From positions 670,001-734,000 of the forward strand of contig JBBBDQ010001937.1 in the NCBI GenBank assembly GCA_037127315.1: a stretch of DNA of 64,000 nucleotides, given 5' to 3'. The notes under the pieces are model-generated. The model searched no databases and was not told the origin of the DNA. It was given only the letters and a program-made list of their open reading frames with translations. Shown piece by piece: positions 10,728 through 21,983 of the stretch. The stretch is from Ascarosepion bandense. Its lineage: Eukaryota; Mollusca; Cephalopoda; Sepiida; Sepiidae. Made by a program: the position numbers and the translations under genes. Positions within the stretch are counted from its first letter, which is position 1. The number at the start of each line of letters is the position of its first letter.

Positions 10728-11290
10728 GATAGATTCAGGACTAGTGAATTTAAAGTTTTCTGTAAATCATTAGCAATAGAACACATTACAACGCGTTTTT
10801 ATCACCCAAGATCAAGCAGACGAGCCACACGATTTTTCGATGAGTTTAAAAGGGATCTAAAACAGTCAGCCGGAAAGAAGTCATATGAAATAAATCTACA
10901 ACAATTTCTTAGTATTTTCAGAATAGCATTAAACCCGAACACCGTGTCTAGAATGTCACCTGCAAAGTTGATGTTCGCCAGAAAGATTAAGTCAGTTTTT
11001 AATAAATTATTATCAGAAAATAAGGCGAGAACATCAATAAATAACAATATAAGTAAATACGTCAACCTGGAGTTAAGATCTTTCTCAAATCAGTAAAATG
11101 AGACACATGGTAGAGGGACAAAGGCGGGAACATAAGCGACACCTTAATCAGTTAAAACGAAGATTCACTGATTTAGAAAGTCTCCGAAAATAGATACCTA
11201 TGGAAATATTGTATGACACGTTTGACGTACCCACGCCATACGAAATTGTTGAACTATCGTTTTACGGTAAGAAAAAAAATGTTATTGTGG
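10728..11290 (+). pseudogene. Ty3/gypsy-like integrase fragment
   Basis: Encodes FRTSEFKVFCKSLAIEHITT followed by RFYHPRSSRRATRFF, then the block PNTVSRMSPAKLMFARKIK. This is the second half of a retroviral-type integrase core as found in metazoan gypsy elements (usual patterns: SxEFxxF and PYHPxSNGxAER). Here YHPRSSRRATRF lacks the usual NGQAER catalytic Glu context. A stop at 11096 is followed by a continuing remnant (ILYDTFDVPTPYEIVELSFY) to about 11290. The N-terminal zinc domain and pol are absent, replaced by LINE-A on the left. Confidence 0.82.
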
Positions 11291-11502
11291 GATCTCCCCT
11301 TTTTTTATGATAAAGGACTCGACTTGGGTATACACATACTACTGCCGTAATGAGATCAAGGAGAGTACCGGACTGAGTCGTAAGTTATCGAAAGATACCA
11401 AAGTTACACAGAGAATATCGCGTCCATAATCATAGTAGCTCTACTCAGACAGAATAGCAATTACACGGACATACTTATTCCAGCACGGCTTCACTTGAAA
11501 GA

Positions 11503-11550
<48 letters not shown>

Positions 11551-11943
11551 CATTATCGTTATATATATATATACATATATATATATATAACGATAAAGCT
11601 TATATATATATAAAAGCATTATCGTTAGATATATATATCTAAGCATTATCGTTATATATATATAAGCATTATCGTTATATATATATATAAGCATCATCGT
11701 TATATATATATATAAGCATTATCGTTATATATATATAAGCATTATTGTTATATATATAAGCATTATCGTATTATATATATAAGCATTATCGTTATATATA
11801 TATATAACGATAATGCTTATATATATATATAACGATGATGCTTATATATATATATAACGATAATGCTTATATATATATATCATTATATATATATATATGT
11901 ATATATAAGGATAATGCTTATATATATATATATAAGAATAATG

Positions 11944-11986
<43 letters not shown>

Positions 11987-11988
11987 TC

Positions 11989-12030
<42 letters not shown>
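11503..12030. repeat. (TA)n array with bidirectional AAGCATTATCGTT units
   Basis: (TA)n at 11503-11548, then repeated AAGCATTATCGTT words separated by 8-16 bp of (TA)n up to about 11800. Past a centre near 11803 the same word appears reversed (AACGATAATGCTT) to about 11945, followed by long (TA)n to 12030. A few minor variants occur (ATCATCG, ATTATTG). The array could fold into one long hairpin. No coding content. Confidence 0.9.
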
Positions 12031-12031
<1 letters not shown>

Positions 12032-12980
12032 CTTACTAATCCTATTCCTGGATTACTAAACTGCGTTCCAGTTTGTATCTTTACGTTCAATATAACCTAT
12101 GTTTCTATCTACCTGTTTTGTTGTTCAATATTTTGTGTGGTTTCTCACCAGGAATCCACAACAGTTAAGTACTCAACCAAATCTGCGATATATGGTCTTC
12201 AAAAGAAAATGATTTCAAAGAAGAGATGTCATACATGAATATCGTGCCGCTGCCGGGATTTGAGTTTGAACACAGATCGCTAGAGAACAAACTTAGTTGA
12301 CCGCGTTTTTATGTAATTAGATGAATCGTGCTACTGGGAATATGCGACGCTGTAAAATTATTTCTATCTATAGACACATAATAAGCATTGAAATCAGTAA
12401 AGAAAAATGTCTATCCGTATTATTGAAGTTTATGTAACATTACAAAAGGTGCGACGGATATTCTTTTAAAATAACACGAGGAAATTAAGAAAAAATAAAC
12501 AGACTACACGTCGTAATAGGATAATCTATTGATATTTACCACTTCTCCAAGGAGACATCATATTCGCATGACTACAGAGAAATAACCAGGCGACATTAAT
12601 TAAAATGTAATCTACGTAATATTGAGCTGAGTAGATGAAAATGGAAGAATTAATCTGTTATGATTCAAATGTTGGTGCTGCAGAATCACCAAGAACAACA
12701 ATTGTAGCTCTCCCACCCAGAAAAACATGAACATCTATTACAAATACAATTAAACCAACAAAAACAAACAAAAATGTTAGAATCATTATTTAATAAAACT
12801 ACTAAAAAAAGAAAAAATCATATTAAATCACTCCAGACGCTGAAGCTAAGTGAAATAGCGAATTTACATACAATCTATACGAAGGGGTTTTTCTAGCTTA
12901 TTAGAGATCTCGTTTTCATGTAATTAAAGGAAACATGTTGCTGTAATCACGTGTCGTTGTAAAAATAATATATATATGGG
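12031..12980. other. No gene or recognised repeat
   Basis: AT-rich, non-coding-looking sequence. I see no family shared with the rest of the window and no long inverted repeat. Confidence 0.5.
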
Positions 12981-12984
12981 GACA

Positions 12985-13293
12985 TGTGCATTGTAGTGCA
13001 GTGGCTATCGGCTCGGAACGAGAAATCGGGGAACCGAGTTCGAATTCCAGTTGAAATCATTGCATTCACTTACGCGCAAATACCCTTGGGAAAGATATTA
13101 ATACGTCTCTTCCTTCCAGTTATGGGTTAAATAACAGAACAGAATGGGTTCTATAACCTTGTCTGGCAACGAGTCTACCACAGAAAGCAATAGCAACCTA
13201 CTGCGGGATTATCTTCTGCTCAGTCAGTCAGTCATGTCTCTTTCGAGACATGATCGCCCAAGCGTGTTTCACATATGGCACTTAACTGACTGG
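12985..13293 (+). repeat. SINE-A copy, full length
   Basis: Starts GTGCATTGTAGTGCAGTGGC with A-box-like and B-box-like (GAGTTCGAATTCC) elements about 45 bp apart, then the shared body, the CATGTCTCTTTCGAGACATG dyad and the end GGCACTTAACTGACTG. One of the best preserved copies here. Confidence 0.88.
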
Positions 13294-13420
13294 CATAATA
13301 AACAGGCGGTAGAGTAAAGAAAAATATCTGAGAGTATATCTTTGAAGGCGTTATATATATATATATATGTAAGTTTATGTATATATATATATCTGCATGT
13401 TTTTTATCTCTCTCTCTCTC

Positions 13421-13463
<43 letters not shown>

Positions 13464-13757
13464 ATAATAATAACTAGTTAGACTGTGTAAGAATGCACTC
13501 CGTAAATTTATGCCAATATAAACTTTCGAAAAAACCATTAACAAAGAGAACCTAAATCCGTTACAATCCGGCGTACTAAGTCGTCGGATAAATGGGGAGA
13601 AAAAAAAAAGAAACCAGCGGAACAAGAACAAACATTCAAGATTCCGCAGTAAAGAAAAAAATCCCAAACGGAACCAAACACAAGAAAAAGTGCTCAATAC
13701 GAAAGTACTAAAATACAATAGTAGAGCAAAAACACTTTTGGCTCACTTTAGATTTTT

Positions 13758-13816
<59 letters not shown>

Positions 13817-13979
13817 TTATTCTAGTTTAATCGATAATCGTATTTGAGTGATATTCTGTTTTTAATTAAACCACATATTTATATATATTACTCTTCCGGC
13901 CTGTATATTTATTTAGAAATCTTAGAAAAATGTGTTATTCCAAGCAAAATTTCTCATAAATGACCAGGCGAGTACAGTC

Positions 13980-14029
<50 letters not shown>

Positions 14030-14152
14030 GTACTGTTTTATTAAAAATAATATATCTACTCAAATACAAGTATCGATTAAGAATAGTTTTCAAACAAATA
14101 AGATATATACGTCGGTTCTTAATTCCATTTTGTTAATCTCAGGAACTTTCCG

Positions 14153-14186
<34 letters not shown>

Positions 14187-14840
14187 ATATATAATATTTT
14201 ACGTTTAAGGCATGACTCGGAGTTTCATGCGTTATGCAATCATCAGGTACATATTATGAACTGGGCATTGAATTAGTTATTAGATTCGTAAGGTCAGGTG
14301 AGGATGATACAATGGCTTCAAACTTTGGTTATCCTCCGGCATTATAGGCGAACTGATTTTCTAGTGCTTTATTTTTGAACAGGCATCAATTCAAAATAAG
14401 AAAATCTCGAGATTAGCGAAATAGTATTGAAAGGAGAGTCAATAGATTTTACATACTTACTAACGGATGTGTAAGAACTGAACGAGAAGAGAGACCATCG
14501 TATATAAGTTTGTAATGCCCATATATATCTAACCTGACCTATGGGACCCTCTTCGTCAGTGACCACCTGCTGTTAACGGCCGTTTTTCTATGCTCGGACG
14601 ATTTGCTAATGTTAATTTACCCCCAATGAGCGACCACCCTCCAAATGCGACCAGCGACAAGCATCAACGTGTGATAATCATTTATCAAGCGACCATTTAA
14701 AAAAATCCATTTCAGTCGTACACTGCGAACTTCTAAATTAGGAGAAACTAAATGAGTAATCTATTTCAATATGCTTTGATCTAAGCCATGGACATATCTC
14801 GTTGTTTTGTTACTGTAGTTTTGTATAAAACTGATATTAA
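13294..14840. other. Microsatellite-rich interval without a gene
   Basis: (TA)n at 13349-13368, 13424-13460, 13762-13812 and 13982-14028; (CT)n near 13408-13422; (CA)n at 14155-14184. Frames here are mostly IYIYIY translations. At 14540-14700 the GAGCGACCACC, GCGACCAGCGAC and AAGCGACCATTT words resemble the ends of DNA transposons but no second end was found. Confidence 0.5.
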
Positions 14841-15490
14841 TTGTTGAAATGTACGTTTCAGAGCATAGAGTACTGCTGTCATATATGGTCAGGTGCCCCC
14901 GCTGTTCGTCTCCGTGTTCTTGACAGGCTCCAAAGGAGAATCAGTAATGTGATAGGTACCGACTTGGTGGCTCGAATACAGTCACTTTCCCACCGACGAG
15001 ATGTGGCTTCCCTTTGTCTGCTCTATAAATACTTCCATGGCTTATGTTCCAACGAACTTAAGTCATCGGTGCCTCCGGAACTGGTGTTTACTCGTGCAAC
15101 CAGACTGGCAACTGGGTCTCACCCATTCACAGTTAAATCAAACAAATGCAGGCAACAATTCTACTCCTGCAGTTTCTTTTCTCGCACTTCACGCCTGTGG
15201 AAATCGCTTCCTTATACTTGCTTTTCTGACGGCTACAACCTCCAGGAATTTAAATGCAAGGTCAATTCCCATCTCTAAACCACTTGACCCTAGTTCTTTC
15301 TACACCGCCCTGTATATCCTTTCCTTTGTCTCCCTCTTTGCAACTGTCATCACACTTTTATTCACATCTTTCTCTTGCTCCTTTCTAACTGATTCGTTCT
15401 TCTATTCACTCTCGTTTAATCCTTTTACTCTTATGTAGCCCCCAGCACATCAGTGGCGTTACTGCCTTGCTCAGGGTGATATGATAAAAA
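14841..15490 (+). pseudogene. LINE-A RT C-terminus with intact 3' tail
   Basis: The frame 14841-15278 (145 aa) reads CHIWSGAPAVRLRVLDRLQR then RISNVIGTDLVARIQSLSHR, FFSRTSRLWKSLPYTCFSDG and ends CKVNSHL. It is followed by a ~150-bp pyrimidine-rich 3' UTR and the tail ATGTAGCCCCCAGCACATCA ... GGGTGATATGATAAAAAAAA (15433-15495). This is the best preserved C-terminus of the family in the window and defines its 3' end. The 5' end is truncated before the RT palm. It acts, in an intact element, in target-primed reverse transcription. Confidence 0.9.
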
Positions 15491-15772
15491 AAAACAAAAA
15501 AAAAAACTGAGTTCACCTGACGATCTAACGTCGTCTGTCTTTATCAAAATGTGTTGCATTTGAGACCTTCAATTGATTTGTCGCGGTCTCTGTACCGACG
15601 TGGATAAATTCCGGAATGGGAAAATCACATCTATATGTCCCTCTTTTGTTGTCTGTTTTTTTTTTCACCATCTATCTAGCTATTTCTATTTCAGTATATC
15701 TATCTCCATCTCTGTTTCTCTACACTGATTGCAGTTATTTTTTCTTTCTATGTTTTATTTATTTTTTCATGA

Positions 15773-16325
15773 ATGTGCGTTGTTCGAATTCCAGCTGAAT
15801 TCATTGCATTCACTTACGCGCAAATCCTCTTTAGAAAGGTCTTAATCCGTCTATTCCTTCCATTTATGGGTCAAATAACAGGACAGATTGGGTTCTATAG
15901 ACTTGGTCGGCGACCGGTCTACCGCAGAAAGCAATGGCAATCGGCTGCAGGATAATCTTCTGCCCAGTCAGTCATGTCTCTTTCAAGACATGATCGCCCA
16001 AGCGTGAATTACGTATGACACTTAACTGACTGACTAAATATAATAGTTGGAATCATGATTAAGGCATCTGCCGGTCAGAAAGTGGGGGATCGGTTTTATA
16101 TTGTCATGAAGTAATAAAATGATCCCCCACTAATTACTACTTAATAATACAATCCATCTCCTATCATTGAAGCTATAGGTCAAGCAACAGGACAGATTGG
16201 CAACCAGTCTACCGCAGAAAGCAATGGCAACCTACTGCTGGATAATCTTCTGCCCAGTCAGTCAGGGCTCTTTCGAGACATGATCGCCCAAGCGTGAATT
16301 ACGTATGACACTTAACTGACTGACT
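15773..16325 (+). repeat. SINE-A chain (two copies) with hairpin spacer; first copy lacks A-box region
   Basis: The first copy joins GTGCGTT directly to GTTCGAATTCC, so about 50 bp including the A-box-like segment is missing. It runs to a GACACTTAACTGACTGACT end near 16035. A second body follows from about 16040 and contains the GTGGGGGATCGGTTTT ... AAATGATCCCCCAC inverted repeat (16084-16134), ending near 16325. Confidence 0.82.
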
Positions 16326-16469
16326 GATGTTTTATATATTTTCCCCCATCTTTTATCGCAGATTCTGTTTTACTATTATTCACTTCTAAAAAAAACAAAA
16401 CAAAAAAAAATGAAACCGTATAAGTTGCGAATTTTTACAAAATATTTTATAATAAATGGCTCGTATTAG

Positions 16470-17376
16470 TCAGTCAGTCAGTTAAGTACCATACGTGATA
16501 CACGCTTTGGGCGATCATGTCACGACTGACTGAGCAGAAGGTTATCCTGCAGTAAGTTGCCATTGCTTTTTGCGGTAGTCTGGTTGCCAGCCAAGTCTTT
16601 AGAACCCAATCTGTCCTGTTATTTGACTCATAGCTAGAGGGAAAAGAGGTGTATTATATTATTACGTAGTAATTACTTGGGGATCAGTTTATTACTTCAG
16701 AACAATAGAAAACCGACCCCCCACATTATGACCAGTAGAAGCCGTAATCATTATTCGAACTATTATATTCAGTCAGTCAGTAAAGTACCATACGTGATAC
16801 ACTCTTGGGAGATCATGTCTTGATTGAGACATGACTGACTGAGCAGAAGATTATCTTGCAGTAGTTTGCCATTGCTTTCTGCGGTTGACTGGTTTCCAGC
16901 CAAGGCTTTAGAACCCAATCTGTCCTGTTATTTGACTCATAGCTAGAGGGAAAAGAGGTGTATTATATTATTACGTAGTAATTACTGGGGGATCAGTTTA
17001 TTACTTCATAACAATAGAAAACCGACCTCCACTTCATGACCAGTTGAAGCCTTAATCATCATTCCGACTATTATATTCAGTCATTCAGTTAAGTACCATA
17101 CGTGATATACGGTTTGGGCGATCATGACTCTAAAGAGACATGACTGACTGAGCAGAAGATTATCCCGCAGTAGGTTTCTGCGGTAGACTGGTTGCAAGCC
17201 AAGGCTATAGAACCCAATCTGTCTTTTTATTTAACCCATAACTGGAGGAAAGAGACGGATTAATGCCTTTCCAAAGGTTATTTGTGTGTAAGTGAATGCA
17301 AGGAATTCAACTGGAATTTGAACTCGGTTCTCCGATTTGTCGTTCCGGGTCGATATCCACTGCACCATGATGCACA
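16470..17376 (-). repeat. SINE-A chain of three copies, two hairpin spacers
   Basis: CAGTCAGT(T/A)AAGTACCATA-type starts occur near 16472, 16770 and 17079, each followed by a full or partial body. The first two are joined through GGGGATCAGTTT ... AAACCGACCCCCCAC-type hairpins (about 16677-16725 and 16985-17030). Only the last copy has the tRNA-like head (ending 17376, reverse of GTGCATCATGGTGCAGTGG). A multimer ending in one promoter head suggests transposition as a unit; this is inference. Confidence 0.82.
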
Positions 17377-17399
17377 AGTATTAGTACCAGTACCAAAAG

Positions 17400-18690
17400 G
17401 AAAGTTTTGTCGTTAGAAGACAGAATCAAATTGAGAAAAAGGAACCAGGCCGGAAATTCTTGCAGGAAAATCGCCTAAATATTGGGTGTAGGAAAAGCCC
17501 AAATTTAAAACCTCATAAAGAACTAACATTTGATCGAGAAATAGATTTCCAGTGGAAGCAATCTTAAAAAAAAACAAAAAAAAACTGAACCTTGGAAGAC
17601 GGGAAACGAGTATCTCAACTCGACAATCTGCGAATGGTTCTGAGGTTAGATCCAAGTACTGGTAAGATCATACAAGAGAAATCCAGGTGGATTTCTACGG
17701 CATTAGGCATGAGGCATGCATCAGTTTAAAGCCAGCAATGACTGGTTAGAAGCTTACAAAATGAGAAATAATATTCGATTTTAAGTCAGGGGTGCCCCCG
17801 TCCACAAGAATTTCCTCGAGCAAGCAGACTGGCAACAAAGTCCCACCCTTTTAAAATTAGATCACCCAAATACAGGCGACAATTCTACACCAACAGCTTC
17901 TTTTCTAGAGCTTCCCGCCTGTGGAATTTCCTTCCATATACATGCTTTTTGATGGGTACACCCTACAGGAACTTAAATGCAAAGTCAATTTCCATCTCTT
18001 ATCCACTTAACTACAGTTCTTTCTACATGTATCTTGTTCTTTTCCTTTCTACATTCGCAACTGTCTTTACTTCTGTGTTCACATCCTTCTCTTGCCTTTT
18101 CTCTTTCACCCACTGTTTGCTGGTTCGTCTTTCTCTTCATTCTCCTTCTGCCTAAAACTTTTACTCTCTTATGTAGCTCACTGCACACAAGTGACGGTAC
18201 CGCCTTGCTTGGGGTGAAATTATTTTTAAAGAAATCACTGGCGAAGCTTACGCTGTGGATGAAATTAGGGCAGATGATAAGATTAAATGTTTGTCATCCA
18301 TATGTTAAGGCTATGCACCTAAATGTATTTTCAATGGAGATGAAACCAGTCTGTATTACAGTGTGTTACTCAATAAATCCACGGCGTTCAGGGGATACAC
18401 CAACAGGGTGTAAAAATAGTAAAAATGTATAATAGTTTTATTGTCCTGTAGTGCAACGGATAAAAAGCTGAAACACTTTATCGTAGGGTAATCATTATAT
18501 CCCAGGCGTTTCAGAGGCAAACCAATTCCAAATATGTATGCCCTCAACAAGAAATCCTGGATGACCAGCGTTCTATTCAAGACGTAGTTGGAGAGATTAA
18601 ATAATAAAGCGGATGTAAGTGTTGTAGGACCCATACTCACCTCAACATGGACTAACCAACTGCTATATTAATAAGTGTGTGATAGCAGTG
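17400..18690 (+). pseudogene. Tigger/pogo-type transposase, split by LINE-A
   Basis: The left part encodes LSLEDRIKLRKRNQAGNSCR then KIA and GVGKAQI, the CENP-B-like N-terminal HTH of Tigger transposases, followed by DYKASNDWLEAYKMRNN-like text (second HTH). LINE-A occupies 17786-18228. The right part resumes with GEAYAVDEIRADD, IFNGDETSLYYS (first catalytic Asp context), LLSCSATDKKLKHFIVG and YALNKKSWMTSVLF, the DDE core. The third acidic residue region is not recognisable. Multiple stops and frameshifts show it is dead. Confidence 0.8.
17786..18228 (+). mobile_element. LINE-A 3' fragment nested in Tigger
   Basis: Begins in the block read as NFLEQADWQQ-type text (LINE-A RLATGSHPF region), continues with SFLELPACGISFHIHAF, and ends with the LINE-A tail TTATGTAGCTCACTGCACAC ... 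GGGGTGAAATTATTTTT (18172-18228). About 440 bp of the family's 3' end only. Frame is broken. Confidence 0.82.
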
Positions 18691-19418
18691 TGTGAGGAGT
18701 AAGGGCAGACAGTAGCACTGTGCGCATGACCGCAGTCGACTACTAAGGACTAAACTGGATTCATAAGCTCTACTTATTTGTACCTTCTTCTTTGTAGCCT
18801 TTTCTGTAATACATCTTTCTTTAACCCACACCTCGTGTTCCGTGTTATATTTTTCCGTGGACCCACTTTTGGCTTCACATCAGTAAGGAATACCCTTTTG
18901 TTTTTGTATAGATGCACGGGCCATCCTGATGTCGAAACTTCAATTTTTACCACCCAACACAACCGCAAGACTGCAGCCATGTGATGCCGGAAGAATCCGT
19001 GCAGTCAAAGCAACATATATTTTCCAGATAGATGTTTAGCATTAATGCCAGTAATTTAGGGGAAAAATCAATTTCTTAGATGCCATATTTTGGCTCGATA
19101 TTGCCTGGAATAGCTTGACAGGTAAAACAATAATGAATAGTTTCGAGAAGTGTGGTTTCACTGGAAGGATTCTGCTGTAGAGAGATCTACTGAAGGTAAG
19201 TAAACAATTTTCAAGTTAAAATTCACGAGCAGGTCCAAAAACAAATTAAAAGCAGATTAAGAATTTTAAACTTCAATAAAGAAAGTAATTTTGAATTTTT
19301 TTCATGTCCTGTTATTATGAGTGTTTAGTAATGTGTCTCATTAATTTGGTTATTTTTAACTTTTCCACCTGCAAAGTCAAATTAAGAATCGGTGAATTGT
19401 GATTTATTAATTGTGTGT
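18691..19418. other. Unclassified sequence
   Basis: Contains GCAGTCGACTACTAAGGACT near 18732, weakly like the start of family L, and otherwise AT-rich text. A 68-aa frame is open on both strands at about 18775-18983, which is a sign of chance openness rather than coding. No gene called. Confidence 0.4.
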
Positions 19419-19423
19419 TAAGT

Positions 19424-19977
19424 GCTATACGTGATACACGGTTAGGCGATTATGTCTCCAAAGAGACATGACTGTCTGGGCAGAAGATTTTCTTGTAATA
19501 GGTTGCCATTGCTTTCTGCGGTAGACTGGTTGCCAATGTGTCCTGTTACTTGGCCTATAGCTTCAGTGATAAGAGATGGATTATATTATTAAATAGTAAT
19601 TAGTGGGGGATCATTTTATTACTTCATGACAATATAAAACTGACCCCCCACTTTATGACCAGTAGACGCCTTAATCATGTTTTCAACTATTATATTGTCA
19701 GTCAGTCAAGTGCCATACGAAAGAGACATGACTGACTGGGCAGAAGATTTTCCCGTAATAAGTTGCCATTGCTTTCTGCGGTAGACTGGTTCCCTAGCCA
19801 GGCTACAGAACCCAATCTTTCCTGCTATTTGACGCATAGCAGGGGAGAGAGGATTAATACATTTCCCAAGGGTATTTGTGCGTAAGTGACAGTAATGAAT
19901 TCAACTAGAATTTGAACTCGCTTCTCCGTCCGATTTCTCCTTCCAAGCCGGTATCCACTGCACCACAACACACATCC
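19424..19977 (-). repeat. SINE-A chain (two copies) with hairpin spacer
   Basis: The first body starts GTTAAGTGCTATACGTGATA, and the hairpin GTGGGGGATCATTTT ... AAACTGACCCCCCAC lies at about 19602-19651. A second start GTCAGTCAAGTGCCATACGA near 19698 has lost about 40 bp after CCATACG. It ends in the tRNA-like head (reverse of GTGTGTTGTGGTGCAGTGG) at 19977. Confidence 0.82.
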
Positions 19978-19999
19978 ATGACTTATTTATCGCGGAAAA

Positions 20000-20002
<3 letters not shown>

Positions 20003-20062
<60 letters not shown>
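20003..20062. repeat. (TA)n microsatellite
   Basis: About 60 bp of pure TA between a SINE-A head and family G. Confidence 0.95.
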
Positions 20063-20064
<2 letters not shown>

Positions 20065-20300
20065 CATTCGAGGTAGGTAAGCGGTTTAGGCAAATGCAAC
20101 AGGGTAAGACAATGTAGTACGTAGACATAATGGACGGTACTCGTCGTATGCGTTATCCTGAGATGTAGGCGCAGTCAATAGAAGTAGACCAATAGTCGTA
20201 GACCAATAGCGGTAGACATCTAGACTTATAGATGTAGACCTCCAGTCAAATACCTGTAGATCTCTATTCGACCTCACATTAGTCAATATTTATGGCTGAC
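20065..20300 (+). repeat. Family G repeat (unclassified)
   Basis: GAGGTAGGTAAGCGGTTTAG, GCAAATGCAACAGGGTA and CGTCGTATGCGTTATCCTGA align with the reverse complement of 34570-34690. The middle has repeated GTAGACC(AATAG) words. Dispersed and inverted, so mobile in origin; class unknown (solo LTR or SINE). Confidence 0.45.
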
Positions 20301-20621
20301 ACAAGCCAATTACATTATTCTGAGTGGAAACCAAGGTGTATGCATATTCATTACAACATTTAGTTTATTTTATAACCTGCAGTCGTTAAAAATTTCGGAT
20401 GAAAAAATGTGTTGCAATTCTTTCAATTTTAATCGTAGAATAAACATATTTATTTTTACTTCTGTTAAGTTTTTCAAAATGTTGTGGTTACGGTGTATTG
20501 GTTCCATAGACTCCTCTGTCAGTATCCCCAAGTTAGAAGGTGGTGATAGTGACCTATTAATGCAATGATAATGATGGGGACGAATGTTTCCAGCAGTCAC
20601 GTGTTATATATATATATATAT

Positions 20622-20990
20622 AAACAGAATGTCCCTAAATTCTATATTTCTATTACCTACACAGATTAAACATTGTTTTGTCGAAAGAAGAAAGGACTGA
20701 CATTTTTTTTCTAGGTTGTTAAATAAGATGGTTTAATCAATGAAAATCATAGATGCAACACACTTGATTGAATGCATAAAGTGTGAATGTAGAAAAAATG
20801 CCGGTTATATAGATTTATTGCATCAAGTTCATGTGAACCAAGCAAAGGCCATCAACATTTGCATTACAAATGATTAAATTCATATTGAAAATGTTATTTG
20901 ATAATATTACAATTCAATAAAATGGTGTTGAAAATTTCATTTCTTAAAAATATGTATTTTTGTCTAGTCATTCCGACTTTTAGGACACCC

Positions 20991-20992
<2 letters not shown>
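20622..20992. mobile_element. Mariner-like MITE flanked by (TA)n
   Basis: Left end AACAGAATGTCCCTAAATTC and right end, read reversed, AGGGTGTCCTAAAAGTCGGA form imperfect inverted termini, and each abuts (TA)n. About 370 bp, no transposase frame. Mariner-type termini with TA duplication are established for the superfamily; the assignment here rests on weak termini. Confidence 0.5.
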
Positions 20993-21021
<29 letters not shown>

Positions 21022-21212
21022 AAATAGTAATTACGATATCAATTGTAACAGAACTAACTCTGCAAAAACTAGTACTAATAAGGCTATAATGTAAATCGTC
21101 TTGAACAACCCACCGAGAACGAACTCAGAGGGAAAAAGGAGGGAAAGTAAAAAAAAGAAACAAATGAAATACATGAACAAAAAGTCAAGCACTCGTAAGA
21201 AAGAAACAAAGC

Positions 21213-21309
21213 CCCAAGACGAAAACCCTAACACTAAAGCGCTCGATACGAAAGTAGTGTTGCTCTACTTTCGTATCGAGCGCTTTAGTGTTAGGGTTTT
21301 CGTCTTGGG
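21213..21309. repeat. Perfect inverted repeat, 45-bp arms, 7-bp loop
   Basis: Arm CCCAAGACGAAAACCCTAAC ... ACGAAAGTAG (21213-21257) is repeated exactly in reverse complement at 21265-21309. Weaker complementarity extends outward (ACATGAACAAAAA at about 21171 and its reverse near 21330). It would form a stable cruciform or RNA hairpin. It sits upstream of a Helitron 3' end. Confidence 0.93.
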
Positions 21310-21542
21310 CTTTTTTATTTCCTATGAGTTTTTGTTCATGTAACGAAAATCTTATTTGACAACGATACCGGAAATAAAAATTTGACGTACAGCTATTCAT
21401 TTTAGTAAGTTCTACGGCTTCGAGATCAACCTTTCAACAAACTACGTTCTTCGTGTCAACGTCCAAAGAGTCTGAGCTCCAGGACCATGGATTAGTTTAA
21501 AATCTTTCAGTACACCCGAGCAACGTCGGGCTACACTGCTAG
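21310..21542 (+). mobile_element. Helitron 3' end
   Basis: Shares CCAAAGAGTCTGAGCTCCAG and ACCATGGATTAGTTT with the Helitrons at 7791 and 56457. It ends with CACCCGAGCAACGTCGGG, CTACACTG and CTAG (21539-21542) followed by T. The 5' boundary was not found; the left limit given is only where the hairpin stops. Confidence 0.7.
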
Positions 21543-21728
21543 TTCTTATTAAAAATGAAAATTACTTTAAGAGTTTAATTATTTTCAGTTAAATAAATAA
21601 TCTCCAATAGTTCTTGCTAAGTCGAAATTTTGAATCCCTCTATAATTGTGTCTTTTGCTGTAATATTTAAAATAACAAATGATGTCACAGTGATCTTGGA
21701 TGATGTTAGCTGAGTTGATTATGTCACC

Positions 21729-21983
21729 ATGGATAATGCCATGATCCCAAATAAAATCCTGGAAGACAATTGGAAGAGGGAGAAAATACTCAGGAGAAAT
21801 CTGACTCAGGAACCACCAGAGTTTGGCAATGTAGAGGAAGAAGAGTTTGAGCCCAATCGAGATGTAATTACTTACAGTGTTGCCAGTGCAAGAAATAAAA
21901 AATATTTTCTTTGGTTCAGGAAGGCCAAGAAATGGACTAAATCAATAAGTGCCTCGACTCCGATTAGAATCGAATCCGATTAG
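21729..21983 (+). CDS. Uncharacterised 84-aa open frame, possible host exon
   Basis: Starts at an ATG in a strong context (ACCATGG). The product is charged and hydrophilic (EPPEFGNVEEEEFEPNRDV at about residues 28-46, then a basic FRKAKKW stretch near 63-69), with no transmembrane segment, and ends IRIESD. I do not recognise a family. It does not overlap any repeat found elsewhere in the window and has no microsatellite-like composition. It could be a small gene, an exon or chance; no splice sites were decisive. Confidence 0.3.
   Translation: MDNAMIPNKILEDNWKREKILRRNLTQEPPEFGNVEEEEFEPNRDVITYSVASARNKKYFLWFRKAKKWTKSISASTPIRIESD

Noticed and set aside
18774..18984. Two 68-aa frames on opposite strands
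   Set aside because: Mutually overlapping on opposite strands with no motif; at most one could be real and nothing supports either.
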